Positions 49,395-60,684 of a stretch of 64,000 nucleotides of DNA are shown piece after piece. The position numbers and the translations under genes were made by a program. Position 1 is the first letter of the stretch, and every line of letters starts with the position of its first letter. The notes beneath the pieces were generated by a model. It saw only the letters and a list, made by a program, of their open reading frames with translations. It did not search any database and was not told the DNA's origin. Origin of the DNA: Providencia stuartii (GTDB lineage: Bacteria > Pseudomonadota > Gammaproteobacteria > Enterobacterales > Enterobacteriaceae); NCBI RefSeq assembly GCF_029277985.1, contig NZ_CP119546.1, positions 3,534,001 through 3,598,000 on the forward strand. Reading direction: 5' to 3'.

Positions 49395-49419
49395 ATAAGG
49401 CGGTAAAATTCCGCCTTAT
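49395..49419 (-). terminator. parC terminator
   Basis: ATAAGGCGG (49395-49403) and CCGCCTTAT (49411-49419) form a 9-bp stem, followed on the minus strand by TTTT. It lies 16 bp after parC and just before the plsC ribosome site, so it may only attenuate. Confidence 0.8.
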
Positions 49420-49434
49420 AATAATATAAAATGA

Positions 49435-51696
49435 TTATTGGTCTGTATTGGCAGACTCAACTTCAATTCGCTCAATATTGTGCAAGCCTCGTGGCAATGA
49501 TGTTCCTTTGCGTCCACGCTCTGCGCGATATTTTTGTAACTCTTCCGCCTTAAGTCTCAATTTCCGTTTGCCAAAATAAAGCGTAATTGAAGCTTGAGCA
49601 GGCAAGATGAGTAGCCAAACAAGCAGATCTTCACCGCTTGCGGCTTGAGCGCCTGTAATGTTAATAATTTTATTCCCTTTCCCTTTTGATAATTGCGGTA
49701 AATCAGATACAGGGAACATTAACATGCGGCCAGCCTTAGTAATGGCGAGCAACATATCTTCCTGCTCATTATTCACCTCAATAGGGGAAAGAATTTTAGC
49801 ATTATCGGGTAAATTGATTAGCGCTTTTCCAGTTTTATTTTTAGTGACCAGATCATTGAATGTGCAAATGAACCCGTAACCCGCATCCGATGCCATCAAG
49901 TATTTTTGCTCATCTTGAGCCATCAATACATGCTCAACTGTTGCCCCCGGTGGTAACGTCAAGCGTCCTGTGAGTGGCTCTCCCTGACTACGAGCAGAAG
50001 GTAACTCTAATGGATCAACGGAATAACTGCGCCCTGTCGTATCTAGGAAAACAACCGGCTGGTTACTTTTACCTCGTGCTGCACCTTTAAAACTATCACC
50101 GGCCTTATAATTGAGATTAGAAGGCTCGATATCATGCCCTTTGGCACTTCGTACCCATCCCATTTCAGATAACACAACGGTAATTGGCTCTGAAGGTAGA
50201 ATTTCATGTTCACTCAGCGCTTTTGCTTCTTCGCGCTCCTGTAATGGAGAACGACGCTCATCACCATAAGTCTTAGCATCAGCCTGAATTTCTTTTTTAA
50301 TGACGTTATTCAGTTTACGCTCAGACTCTAAGATCCCTTGTAACTCATCACGTTCTTTCGCTAATTCGTCTTGCTCACCGCGAATTTTCATCTCTTCGAG
50401 TTTTGCTAAGTGACGTAATTTTAACTCTAGGATGGCTTCAGCTTGTGTCTCAGTAATATTAAAGCGCGACATCAATACTGCTTTCGGCTCATCTTCGTTA
50501 CGGATGATCTCAATCACTTCATCAATATTCAGATAAGCGATTAATAAGCCATCTAAAATATGCAATCGTTTCAGAACCTTATCTAAACGATGGTTAAGAC
50601 GATTTCGTACTGTTTGACGGCGATAAACAATCCACTCATTGAGTATCTCAACGAGACCTTTGACTGCGGGACGATTATCAAGACCAATCATGTTGAGGTT
50701 AACGCGATAACTTTTTTCTAGATCTGTCGTCGCGAATAAGTGAGTCATCACTTGCTCAAGGTCAACACGATTACTTCGTGGCACAATAACCAAACGTGTT
50801 GGATTTTCGTGATCCGATTCATCACGCAAATCCTCAACCATTGGTAATTTTTTAGCGCGCATTTGGCTCGCTATCTGCTCAAGCACTTTAGCGCCAGAAA
50901 CCTGATGAGGCAGCGCGGTAATAACAGCATTACCGTCTTCTTTTTCCCACACTGCACGCATACGAACTGAGCCGCGACCATTTTGATAGATCTTACGAAT
51001 ATCATCCTTAGATGAGATAATTTCCGCTTCAGTTGGGAAGTCAGGACCTGGCACATAAGTCATGATGTCATCAAGTGACAACGCGGATTTACTCTCCAGC
51101 AATGCCACCAGCGCTTGAGCCACCTCGCGCGCATTGTGAGGAGGGATATCCGTCGCCATCCCGACGGCAATACCCGTTGTACCGTTAAGTAAAATATTCG
51201 GTAAACGTGCCGGCAGCATTTTCGGTTCATTTAAGGTGCCATCAAAGTTCGGAACCCAATCCACCGTGCCATGAGCAAGCTCACTGAGTAGCACTTCTGC
51301 ATATTTTGATAGGCGTGACTCGGTATAACGCATCGCGGCAAAGGATTTAGGATCATCGGGTGCCCCCCAGTTCCCTTGCCCGTCGACCAATGGATAACGA
51401 TAAGAGAATGGCTGAGCCATTAATACCATCGCTTCATAACAGGCAATATCACCATGAGGGTGATATTTACCTAATACATCACCCACCGTCCTAGCCGACT
51501 TCTTATATTTAGCTGTATTGTTTAGCCCTAATTCGGACATGGCATAAACAATACGACGCTGAACAGGCTTTAGCCCATCCCCAATAAACGGTAACGCCCT
51601 ATCCATGATGACGTACATCGAATAATTCAGATAGGCGTTCTCAGTAAACGCGTGGAGGGGTAAACGCTCTACGCCGTCATGAGTAATTTCACTCAT
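49435..51696 (-). CDS. parC: DNA topoisomerase IV subunit A, quinolone-resistance-type Ile at QRDR
   Basis: Breakage-reunion subunit of topoisomerase IV, which decatenates daughter chromosomes. It has 753 aa (E. coli 752), with the active Tyr at Y124 in AAMRYTESR (E. coli Y120). The QRDR reads [14 protein letters not shown]: residue 84, equal to E. coli Ser80, is Ile (ATT, 51447-51445 on the minus strand). Ser80Ile is a well-known fluoroquinolone-resistance substitution; the neighbouring Gly78 and Glu84 equivalents are unchanged. It lies 39 bp after parE, and the two are probably cotranscribed, unlike in E. coli where several genes separate them. Confidence 0.96.
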   Translation of the reverse strand: MSEITHDGVERLPLHAFTENAYLNYSMYVIMDRALPFIGDGLKPVQRRIVYAMSELGLNNTAKYKKSARTVGDVLGKYHPHGDIACYEAMVLMAQPFSYRYPLVDGQGNWGAPDDPKSFAAMRYTESRLSKYAEVLLSELAHGTVDWVPNFDGTLNEPKMLPARLPNILLNGTTGIAVGMATDIPPHNAREVAQALVALLESKSALSLDDIMTYVPGPDFPTEAEIISSKDDIRKIYQNGRGSVRMRAVWEKEDGNAVITALPHQVSGAKVLEQIASQMRAKKLPMVEDLRDESDHENPTRLVIVPRSNRVDLEQVMTHLFATTDLEKSYRVNLNMIGLDNRPAVKGLVEILNEWIVYRRQTVRNRLNHRLDKVLKRLHILDGLLIAYLNIDEVIEIIRNEDEPKAVLMSRFNITETQAEAILELKLRHLAKLEEMKIRGEQDELAKERDELQGILESERKLNNVIKKEIQADAKTYGDERRSPLQEREEAKALSEHEILPSEPITVVLSEMGWVRSAKGHDIEPSNLNYKAGDSFKGAARGKSNQPVVFLDTTGRSYSVDPLELPSARSQGEPLTGRLTLPPGATVEHVLMAQDEQKYLMASDAGYGFICTFNDLVTKNKTGKALINLPDNAKILSPIEVNNEQEDMLLAITKAGRMLMFPVSDLPQLSKGKGNKIINITGAQAASGEDLLVWLLILPAQASITLYFGKRKLRLKAEELQKYRAERGRKGTSLPRGLHNIERIEVESANTDQ

Positions 51697-51735
51697 TCGA
51701 TACTTTCCTTACTCTTTTTGATAGCGTGATGAATG

Positions 51736-53682
<1,947 letters not shown>

Positions 53683-53727
53683 TCAGTGATTTACTGTTGA
53701 TAATAACAGTGTACATACGTTTTGGCA

Positions 53728-54309
53728 TTATTTCTCTGCCAATCTCAGAAAACGAATGATCTGAGGAAAGTAAGTATCAAAGCCAACAAATGCATGATTG
53801 CCTTGTGGTTCAACAGTTTGTTTGCATTTTTCAAGATAGGAAACCGCTTGACGATAATCAAGCACTTCATCACCCATTTGTTGTAACAACCAAATTAAAT
53901 CCGGTTTTTCGACCTGAGGCAGATGCAATGCTTTAAGCTCATGCATATGTTTAGGTTCAAGAAAATAACGCTCATGGGTATAAGGATTGATATTTTCACC
54001 AAGATAGTCTTGCAGTAAATCAAAAGGACGAACTGCTGGGTTGACCACAACAGCAGGCAAATTAAAACGTTGCGAAAACCAAATAGAAAAGTAGCCGCCC
54101 AATGAGGACCCCACTAGCCCCATTGGGTCATCTTTATGCTGTAATACAATCTCTTCTAACATCGACGCCGCTTGCTGCGGATAATTAGGCAACTGCGGCA
54201 CAATCATCTTAATATGCGGATAGTGCTCATTAACCCACTGTTTTAGACCATTGGCTTTCACTGATTGAGGTGAGCTATTAAACCCGTGGATATAAAGAAG
54301 TGTCGACAT
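53728..54309 (-). CDS. yqiA: Esterase YqiA
   Basis: Small alpha/beta-hydrolase with esterase activity toward short acyl esters in vitro; its physiological role is unclear. It has 193 aa, equal to E. coli. The nucleophile motif GSSLG (S69) and a C-terminal GNHAF with the catalytic His are present, after the HGF oxyanion-hole start. The start overlaps the cpdA stop (TAATG), so translation is coupled. It precedes parE on the same strand, as in E. coli. Confidence 0.92.
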   Translation of the reverse strand: MSTLLYIHGFNSSPQSVKANGLKQWVNEHYPHIKMIVPQLPNYPQQAASMLEEIVLQHKDDPMGLVGSSLGGYFSIWFSQRFNLPAVVVNPAVRPFDLLQDYLGENINPYTHERYFLEPKHMHELKALHLPQVEKPDLIWLLQQMGDEVLDYRQAVSYLEKCKQTVEPQGNHAFVGFDTYFPQIIRFLRLAEK

Positions 54310-55148
54310 TAGTAACCGTCCGAATCAAAATCAGGACTAAATTTTTGTGTATTTAGACGATGTACTTGAGTACTAATATGCCTATGACCTTTTTCATCAA
54401 CCGTTAGTTCAAGATAACGCCATCCCGGAGCGACAGTATCTAAGGCAAAGTTTGTACAATGAGGCTTAAACTGTACGCAAGTTGAAGGGGTAGCAAGTAA
54501 ACGAATACCATGCCAATTCTCATCCATTTCTTGATGAATATGACCGCAAAGCATCACTTTCACTTGTGGGTATCCTTTTAAATATTCAGCAAGAATATGC
54601 GAATTGCGTAGACTGTGTTGGTCCAACCAAGTACAGCCTGAAGGCAATGGATGGTGATGCAGCATGATAAGCGTGGTGCGCTGTGGCTGTTTATCCAAAC
54701 ACGCTTTCATCCAATCAAGTTGCTGTTCAGATAATTCACCGTGCGGGACATCTTGTAACTGGCTATCAAGCATCAAAATTTGCCAGTCATCGCCAATCAA
54801 TATTTCTTTCGCGCTGGAAATACCGGCGAGCTTTAAAGAACGAACCATAGCCGGCTGATAGTCATGGTTACCTGGTAACCAAACACAAGGGGCGGGTATC
54901 AGCTCAATGCCATCTGCAAAGTGCTGATAGGCTTCCGGTGATTGGTCTTGAACCAAATCTCCCGTAGCCACAATCAGGTCGATAGGCTGATTTTGTTCTA
55001 AAATAGCATCAAGGACGGCATGATAGCTCTGGTGCGTGTTAATTCCCAATAAGGTATTCGCTGTATCAGCAAAGAGATGCGTATCAGTAACTTGTAAAAT
55101 CCTGACTACCTTCGAATTACGAGCAGTCACTTCGAGCTGGCTGTCCAA
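54309..55148 (-). CDS. cpdA: 3',5'-cAMP phosphodiesterase CpdA
   Basis: Hydrolyses cAMP and so tunes CRP-dependent transcription. It has 279 aa (E. coli 275). Calcineurin-like metal motifs are DTH (22-24), GDLVQDQ, GNHDY, HHHPLPSG and GHIHQE. The start codon is TTG: AAGGA (55155-55159) lies 6 nt before it and the translated N-terminus aligns with the E. coli protein; no ATG is available nearby. It shares one base with yqiA. In E. coli yqiB stands between nudF and cpdA; here only 108 bp without a gene remain. Confidence 0.93.
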   Translation of the reverse strand: MDSQLEVTARNSKVVRILQVTDTHLFADTANTLLGINTHQSYHAVLDAILEQNQPIDLIVATGDLVQDQSPEAYQHFADGIELIPAPCVWLPGNHDYQPAMVRSLKLAGISSAKEILIGDDWQILMLDSQLQDVPHGELSEQQLDWMKACLDKQPQRTTLIMLHHHPLPSGCTWLDQHSLRNSHILAEYLKGYPQVKVMLCGHIHQEMDENWHGIRLLATPSTCVQFKPHCTNFALDTVAPGWRYLELTVDEKGHRHISTQVHRLNTQKFSPDFDSDGY

Positions 55149-55256
55149 AAGTTTTCCTTGTTCCCATAAAAAATGTCACTGTTGTTTTGCTATTCTAGCG
55201 TTAACGTAAGGTTAATATCTGCTAAATAGCACACATTTCATTAGATTAATGGTTAT

Positions 55257-55895
55257 TTAAGACAGTTTCACCCACTTTTGTTGCAATTTTTCATAATTGA
55301 GCTGTAACCACTGAATGACAATAACCGTTGCTGCATTATCAATTACACCATCCTCAACCCACTGATAGGCTTGCTCACGGCTCACCACATGAACACGGAT
55401 ATCCTCATTTTCTGACTGTAAGCCATGAATTCCAGAGGCTTGAGAGCTATCAACCTCTCCCACATAAACATACATGCGTTCAGAAGTACCACCTGGGCTA
55501 GATAAATAACTTAACGCTTTTTCAGTACGACCGATGGCAAGCCCCGCTTCTTCATCTGCCTCTCTACGGATCACATTTTCAACGGTTTCATTGGGTTCAA
55601 TCATGCCGGCAACGGCTTCGAGTAGCCAAGGTGTTTCACTGGTTTCAATTGCAGGTAAGCGAATTTGTTCAATGAGTACAACTTTATCTGCCTTTGGATC
55701 GTAGGGGAGAATGACGCCAGCATGCCCTCTTTCAAAAACCTCACGGGTAATTTCTGGGCTCCATCCCCCCTCAAATAACCGATGACGAAAACGATATTCG
55801 ACCATTTGAAAAAAACCATTAAATAATTTACGCTTAGATATAATTTCAACATCATTTTTATTGTATTTAATTGGCTGTTCTACACGATTTGTCAT
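55257..55895 (-). CDS. nudF: ADP-ribose pyrophosphatase NudF
   Basis: Nudix enzyme that cleaves ADP-ribose to AMP and ribose 5-phosphate. It has 212 aa (E. coli 209). The Nudix box spans about 97-119 (GMIEPNET ... READEEAGL), and LSSPGGTSER, a conserved ADPRase block, follows. AGGAG precedes the ATG. It is divergent from tolC, the usual enterobacterial arrangement. Confidence 0.94.
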   Translation of the reverse strand: MTNRVEQPIKYNKNDVEIISKRKLFNGFFQMVEYRFRHRLFEGGWSPEITREVFERGHAGVILPYDPKADKVVLIEQIRLPAIETSETPWLLEAVAGMIEPNETVENVIRREADEEAGLAIGRTEKALSYLSSPGGTSERMYVYVGEVDSSQASGIHGLQSENEDIRVHVVSREQAYQWVEDGVIDNAATVIVIQWLQLNYEKLQQKWVKLS

Positions 55896-56005
55896 AACAA
55901 TCTCCTAAGCTGCTCATTTCCATATTAAGGAAAAATGATGGAATAAAATAGTTTTTAGGGCTTTTTCTCCTTATTTGAGTTAATGTTTAAATAAATTGAG
56001 ACAAA

Positions 56006-56051
56006 ATGGCACAAAACGCTACCGTTAAGACAAGCGATACTCTGCTACAAT
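56006..56051 (+). promoter_or_regulatory. Candidate tolC promoter with MarA/SoxS/Rob box
   Basis: ATGGCACAAAACGCTACCG (56006-56024) matches 10 of 13 defined positions of the marbox consensus (AYnGCACnnWnnRYYAAAY); the three misses are at its 3' end. A -10-like TACAAT lies at 56046-56051, so the box would sit over the -35 region, as in class II activation. E. coli tolC is known to be activated by MarA, SoxS and Rob. The assignment is tentative. Confidence 0.45.
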
Positions 56052-56169
56052 AAGCACCATTATTTAAATTTATGGGCAACAACAGAGTCTGTTTTAATAT
56101 TTTGTTTATAGTGCTGATGATTTAGTTTACGGTGATCGCCCTATTTATCCGTCTTAATCTCAGATGGGC

Positions 56170-56297
56170 TATGCTCTAAATCATTCAAGATGCTGCTAGG
56201 CGACAAGTCAGCGAGTCGCTAGAAGCATACTGAGGTATGTGACTCACGCAAGTGAGCGTCGCCAACAACGCGGCAACTTGAAGTATGGTGAGCATAT
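56170..56297. repeat. ERIC-like (IRU) palindromic repeat
   Basis: About 128 bp of imperfect inverted repeat. The outer arms TATGCTC ... TTCAAG and CTTGAAGTATGG ... GAGCATA face each other, with an inner GGCGAC on each side and a central CATAC/GTATG hairpin. The pieces GTGACT, GTGAGCG and CCAACAACGCGGCAACTTGAAGTATGG resemble the enterobacterial repetitive intergenic consensus as I recall it. It lies between the predicted tolC promoter and the tolC start. Confidence 0.75.
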
Positions 56298-56341
56298 AGG
56301 TAACAGACTCCACCTATTTGCTGTTTAATCAAGGAATCCAA

Positions 56342-57718
56342 ATGAAGAAACTGCTTCCCCTTTTTATTGCATTGAGTTTTGTGGGTCTCAGTACGAATAG
56401 CTACGCAGAAGATCTACTTCAGGTTTACCAAAAATCGAAAGAAAGCAACCCTGATTTGAGAAAATCATTAGCAGAACGCAACCAAGCTTTCGAAAAAATT
56501 AATGAAGCTCGTAGCCCATTGTTACCACAATTAGGCTTAGGTGCTGGTATGACTTATGGAAGTGGTTATCGAGATGCGAGAGACACTGAAAGCAATGGTT
56601 TAAATGCCTCTTTAAAACTGACTCAAGTCGTCTTTGATATGTCAAAATGGCGCCAACTCAGTGTGCAAGAAAAAACGGCTGGTATCTCTGATGTGACGTA
56701 TCAAACCAATCAACAACAGCTGATTTTGGATACTGCGACCGCTTATTTCAACGTATTAAAGGCGATTGATGCCTTATCCTATATTGAAGCAAATAAAGAA
56801 GCTGTTTACCGCCAATTAGACCAAACGACTCAACGTTTTAATGTTGGCTTAGTTGCTATTACTGACGTACAAAACGCCCGTGCTAACTATGACAGCGTAT
56901 TAGCACAAGAAGTTGCTGGTCGTAATGACTTAGAAAATGCGGTTGAAAAACTTCGTCAAGTCAGCGGCGTCTATTATAACCAGCTAGCATCACTGAATAT
57001 CGACCGCTTCAAAACGGTAAACCCAGATCAAGTTGAAGCGATCCTAAAAGAAGCGGAAGAGCGTAACCTCAGCCTTCTAAGTGCTCGCTTAGCGCAAGAC
57101 GTTTCGCGTGAGAACATTCGTTTAGCGGAAACTGGCCATATGCCAACCGTTAATCTTGATGCGGCGACCAGTGTGGCAAATACCCATAACCATGGTAGTA
57201 ATTACACAGGTCTTGACCGTAATAGCTACACAGGACAAAACTCGATCGGCCTGACATTAAGCCTACCATTATATAGTGGGGGGGCGGTAAGTTCACAAGT
57301 AGAACAAGCACAATATGGTTTCCAAGGTGCGAGTGAACAGCTTGAAAGTGTGTATCGTAACGTGATTCAGTTAGTCCGTTCTTCTTACAATAACGTGTCA
57401 TCTTCTATTAGTAGTATCAATGCATATAAACAAGTCGTCGTTTCGGCGCAAAGTTCATTAGATGCGATGGAAGCTGGCTACCAAGTGGGAACTCGTACTA
57501 TCGTTGACGTGTTAACCGCGACGACAGCCCTTTATCAGGCTAAACAAAACCTGTCTAATGCACGTTATGATTATATGATTAATCAATTAAACATTGAGTT
57601 TGCACGTGGCACACTGAATGAAGAAGATATTGCTCGCTTGAATGCAAGCCTAGGAAAAGAGGTTTCAACCTCATCCAGCAGCATCATTCGTAATATCGAA
57701 GCACCACAAATTAAGTAA
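56342..57718 (+). CDS. tolC: Outer-membrane efflux channel TolC
   Basis: Trimeric outer-membrane channel used by RND, MFS and ABC exporters and by type I secretion. It has 458 aa (E. coli 493; the difference is mainly the dispensable C-terminal tail). The signal peptide ends near SYA/ED (22). Two OEP repeats follow (about 25-210 and 230-430), the second containing the YNNVSSSISSI helix and the VGTRTIVDVLTATTALY block. AAGGA lies about 5 nt before this ATG; an ATG 8 codons upstream in frame lacks a ribosome site. Confidence 0.95.
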   Translation: MKKLLPLFIALSFVGLSTNSYAEDLLQVYQKSKESNPDLRKSLAERNQAFEKINEARSPLLPQLGLGAGMTYGSGYRDARDTESNGLNASLKLTQVVFDMSKWRQLSVQEKTAGISDVTYQTNQQQLILDTATAYFNVLKAIDALSYIEANKEAVYRQLDQTTQRFNVGLVAITDVQNARANYDSVLAQEVAGRNDLENAVEKLRQVSGVYYNQLASLNIDRFKTVNPDQVEAILKEAEERNLSLLSARLAQDVSRENIRLAETGHMPTVNLDAATSVANTHNHGSNYTGLDRNSYTGQNSIGLTLSLPLYSGGAVSSQVEQAQYGFQGASEQLESVYRNVIQLVRSSYNNVSSSISSINAYKQVVVSAQSSLDAMEAGYQVGTRTIVDVLTATTALYQAKQNLSNARYDYMINQLNIEFARGTLNEEDIARLNASLGKEVSTSSSSIIRNIEAPQIK

Positions 57719-58018
57719 TGTGTTGCAAAGGGGGTCAATCAACTGACCCCCTCAGATTTATTATTCCTCGCCTAACTTCCTTTCTCATTTTTACCTCTAA
57801 CAACGCTATTAATTTATTTTTTATTATTTAATACCTCATAATAATAAGGTTATTCATAAATCTTATGCGAATAGTTTTATAAATAAAATCAATATATTAA
57901 ACAAGAAATAAGTATAAATTATGGAGTTTATGTCAGTGAGTGCAAAGCCATTTTTATCAAAAATAAGAGAGTGATATAACGCTGGCTTCTGAATAAAGAG
58001 ATAACAGATGGAAATATT
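57719..58018. other. tolC to small-gene intergenic region
   Basis: About 300 bp, very AT-rich. It begins with the tolC terminator hairpin and otherwise shows no gene. The promoter of the following small gene is presumably here but was not assigned. Confidence 0.55.
57730..57760 (+). terminator. tolC terminator
   Basis: GGGGGTCA (57730-57737) and TGACCCCC (57744-57751) form a perfect 8-bp GC-rich stem with a 6-nt loop, starting 12 bp after the tolC stop. The T stretch after it is broken (TCAGATTTATTATT). Confidence 0.75.
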
Positions 58019-58222
58019 ATGAAGAGAGTTATTCTTCTTACTTTATGCACAACACTTATATTACCAACAGTGAATGTACAAGCAGCACCACAGCCTCACC
58101 ATCCTGAGGTAAAAGCGGCTGCATCACCAATGAAAATACATAAAAACAAAAAACCAATACCGCCACCGAAAAAGAAAAAAGCACCGAAAAAAATTAAAGC
58201 GAAAACACCACCAAGACCATAG
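58019..58222 (+). CDS. Small Lys/Pro-rich exported protein, unrecognised
   Basis: A 67-aa product with a clear Sec signal peptide (1-22, hydrophobic LLTLCTTLILPTVNV, cleavage near VQA/A) and a mature part of about 45 aa that is mostly Lys and Pro (IPPPKKKKAPKK, TPPRP). GATGGAA lies about 8 nt before the ATG. The strong contrast between hydrophobic start and basic tail makes chance unlikely, but I recognise no family. The mature peptide is strongly cationic and without cysteines, so a periplasmic or wall-bound role is only a guess. It is followed by a strong hairpin and lies alone between tolC and ygiB. Confidence 0.6.
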   Translation: MKRVILLTLCTTLILPTVNVQAAPQPHHPEVKAAASPMKIHKNKKPIPPPKKKKAPKKIKAKTPPRP

Positions 58223-58712
58223 TCCGTTTTCACATGAATGGGTGCACTTATGTATGTAAGTCACCCATTATGTCGCAAGCTAGCCATCTTTCCCCCATAA
58301 AGCCTCTTCGATTTTGTGGTAACAATCACTTAAACCTACACTTTCAAGGCTCAAAAAAACCTACAACAGCATATCGTCACCATAGAAACTAATATAAATA
58401 TTCTCTTTATCCTATAAATGTATCTAACATCGCCTTATTATACCTTTCTTAGCCAGAAATCATGAATATCGATAATAAATATTAGGTGATACATCAACAA
58501 ATAAATAAAATACAATTTATTGAAATTCAACAAAAATAACGCTGTTTTTTCAGAAAATTCTCGTGTTACGTATTACTTGTCCCCATGAATTTGCAAAATT
58601 TATTATTAAATCTCATTTCATTGGTATTTCTGCTTTAATTTTCAGCGTATTTCCCCTATCCTAGTGTTAACAAAACTCACATCTTACTCACTCTTAATTC
58701 AGGGTAATTACC
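58223..58712. other. Intergenic region before ygiB
   Basis: About 490 bp, AT-rich. It has one strong hairpin: AATGGGTG/CACCCATT with inner ACTTA/TAAGT (58237-58269), just after the small gene and possibly its terminator, though no T run follows. The rest shows no gene; the ygiB promoter should be near the right edge. Confidence 0.55.
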
Positions 58713-59414
58713 ATGACCATGAAGCGTACCAAGAATATCAATCAAGACGCATTTCGTAAGTCTTGGCGTTCATATCGTTTAGCACCTGTTGCTATCGCTG
58801 TCAGTGCTGTATTTATGCTTTCTGCTTGTGAAGAAAGTGATGAAACTGTTTCTTTGTATACTAACGCACAAGATTGTAGCCAAGCTAACCCTTCTCAGGC
58901 GGAGCAATGCACACTAGCCTATAACAATGCATTACAAGAAGCAGCGAAGACCGCCCCTAAGTATGCGACTCAAGAAGATTGTATTGCTGAATTTGGTGAA
59001 GCTATGTGTACCCAAGCACCAGCACAAGCAAGTTTTTCATCCACGAACACAGGGAATGGGGAACAAACCGCTCAAGCACAAAGCAGCTCAGGTAGCATGT
59101 GGATGCCTCTTATGATGGGTTATATGATGGGCCGTATGATGGGCGGAGGTGCACCTTCTCAACCATTATTCAGTTCTAAAAACCCAGCTAGCCCAGCAAA
59201 CGGAAAATTTGTTGACGCGACAGGTAAAAGCTATGGCCCAGCGGTTGCCGGTGGCCGTTCGATCAGCGTACCAAAAACCGCAATGGCACCTAAGCCACCA
59301 ACCACATCAACTATCACGCGTGGTGGATTTGGCGATACAGTAAATAAACAAGCAATGGCTCAGAAGTCGTCGTCTTCTAAATCTTCTTCATCTTCCCGTT
59401 CAATGGGTGGTTGA
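58713..59414 (+). CDS. ygiB: DUF1190 family protein YgiB
   Basis: An envelope protein of unknown function, 233 aa (E. coli 223). The N-terminal hydrophobic stretch ends in MLSAC (C39), which looks like a lipobox after an unusually long basic leader. The central part is Gln/Ala-rich with a Met/Gly-rich segment ([13 protein letters not shown]), and the tail is Ser-rich, ending RSMGG as in E. coli. AGGG lies about 8 nt before this ATG; the ATG two codons later matches the E. coli start. It is followed by ygiC after 6 bp. Confidence 0.9.
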   Translation: MTMKRTKNINQDAFRKSWRSYRLAPVAIAVSAVFMLSACEESDETVSLYTNAQDCSQANPSQAEQCTLAYNNALQEAAKTAPKYATQEDCIAEFGEAMCTQAPAQASFSSTNTGNGEQTAQAQSSSGSMWMPLMMGYMMGRMMGGGAPSQPLFSSKNPASPANGKFVDATGKSYGPAVAGGRSISVPKTAMAPKPPTTSTITRGGFGDTVNKQAMAQKSSSSKSSSSSRSMGG

Positions 59415-59420
59415 TAAGTA

Positions 59421-60581
59421 ATGAAACGAGTTCCAATTATTGAGCGCCCTGATTGGCGCGAAAAAGCAGCTGAATTTGGTTTTGGTTTTCACACTATGTA
59501 TGGCGAACCATACTGGTCTGAAGATGCTTATTACCAATTTTCAATGGCGCAGATTGACGAAATTGAAGAAGCGACGGCTGAACTACACCAAATGTGTTTG
59601 AAGGTGGTTGAGCGTGTTATTGAAAGCGACGAGTTACTCACCCGTTTTCAAATTCCAAAACATTGCTGGGGCTTCGTACGCCATTCATGGAAAACGAGCC
59701 AACCCTCTCTCTATTCGCGTCTTGACCTAGCTTACGATGGTGTTAACCCACCTAAACTGCTGGAAAATAATGCTGATACTCCAACTTCATTATACGAGTC
59801 GGCATTTTTCCAATGGATTTGGCTAGAAGATCAATTAGAGGCAGGTAACTTACCTGAAGGTGCTGATCAGTTTAATAGCATTCAAGAACAATTGATCGAA
59901 CGCTTCACCCAGCTTAAAGATCAACATGGTTTCCGCCTGTTACATATGGCGTGCTGCCGTGATACCGAAGAAGATCGCGGTACCGTGCAGTACCTACAAG
60001 ACTGTGCTCATGAAGCTGGTGTGGCAACTGAATTTCTCTATATGGATGAAATCGGTTTAGGTGAACGCGGTGAATTTACGGATACACAAGATCAGATCAT
60101 TAGTAATCTGTTCAAACTGTATCCATGGGAATTTATGCTTAGAGAGATGTTCTCAACCAAATTGGAAGATGCTGGTGTACGTTGGTTAGAACCTGCATGG
60201 AAAAGCATTATTTCCAATAAAGCATTATTGCCTATGTTATGGGAGATGTTCCCTGATCATCCTAATTTACTACCTGCCTACTTTGCCGATGGTAATCAGC
60301 CAGCATTAGAAAGCTATGTGGTAAAACCATTATTCTCTCGCGAAGGTGCGAATATCCGTGTTATTGAAAACGGTAAAGAAATCGCATCAGCGGATGGCCC
60401 CTACGGTGAGGAAGGAATGATCATCCAACAATTCCATCCATTACCACAATTTGAAGGTAACTATACCTTAGTGGGGAGTTGGCTGGTTAATGATCAACCT
60501 GCTGGGATTTGTATTCGTGAAGATAAAGAGCTAATCACTCAAGATCTTTCTCGTTTCTATCCTCACGTTATCATTGATTGA
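59421..60581 (+). CDS. ygiC: ATP-grasp (glutathionylspermidine synthase-like) protein YgiC
   Basis: ATP-grasp carbon-nitrogen ligase-like protein of 386 aa, equal to E. coli. Blocks [28 protein letters not shown] and the C-terminal [17 protein letters not shown] match GSP_synth-type domains (about 20-380). The related E. coli enzyme does not make glutathionylspermidine, so the true substrate is unknown. It forms an operon with ygiB. Confidence 0.92.
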   Translation: MKRVPIIERPDWREKAAEFGFGFHTMYGEPYWSEDAYYQFSMAQIDEIEEATAELHQMCLKVVERVIESDELLTRFQIPKHCWGFVRHSWKTSQPSLYSRLDLAYDGVNPPKLLENNADTPTSLYESAFFQWIWLEDQLEAGNLPEGADQFNSIQEQLIERFTQLKDQHGFRLLHMACCRDTEEDRGTVQYLQDCAHEAGVATEFLYMDEIGLGERGEFTDTQDQIISNLFKLYPWEFMLREMFSTKLEDAGVRWLEPAWKSIISNKALLPMLWEMFPDHPNLLPAYFADGNQPALESYVVKPLFSREGANIRVIENGKEIASADGPYGEEGMIIQQFHPLPQFEGNYTLVGSWLVNDQPAGICIREDKELITQDLSRFYPHVIID

Positions 60582-60684
60582 TTCATCAACGGCATGTGAA
60601 TGCATGCCGTTGACTTTCATGGCCACGATAAAACACACAATAATTATTTATCTCGCAACCAGAATAAAATAACGATTATCCATT

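Larger units (their letters stand above)
55896..56341. other. nudF-tolC divergent intergenic region
   Basis: A 446-bp stretch. It holds a candidate marbox and tolC promoter (56006-56051), then about 110 bp of AT-rich sequence, then an ERIC-like palindrome (56170-56297) ending 44 bp before the tolC ATG. No gene is seen. Confidence 0.65.

Noticed and set aside
56170..56297. Palindromic stretch before tolC as a CRISPR repeat or attachment site
   Set aside because: There is one imperfect inverted unit only, with no direct repeats or spacers and no integrase nearby; it fits an ERIC-like element.
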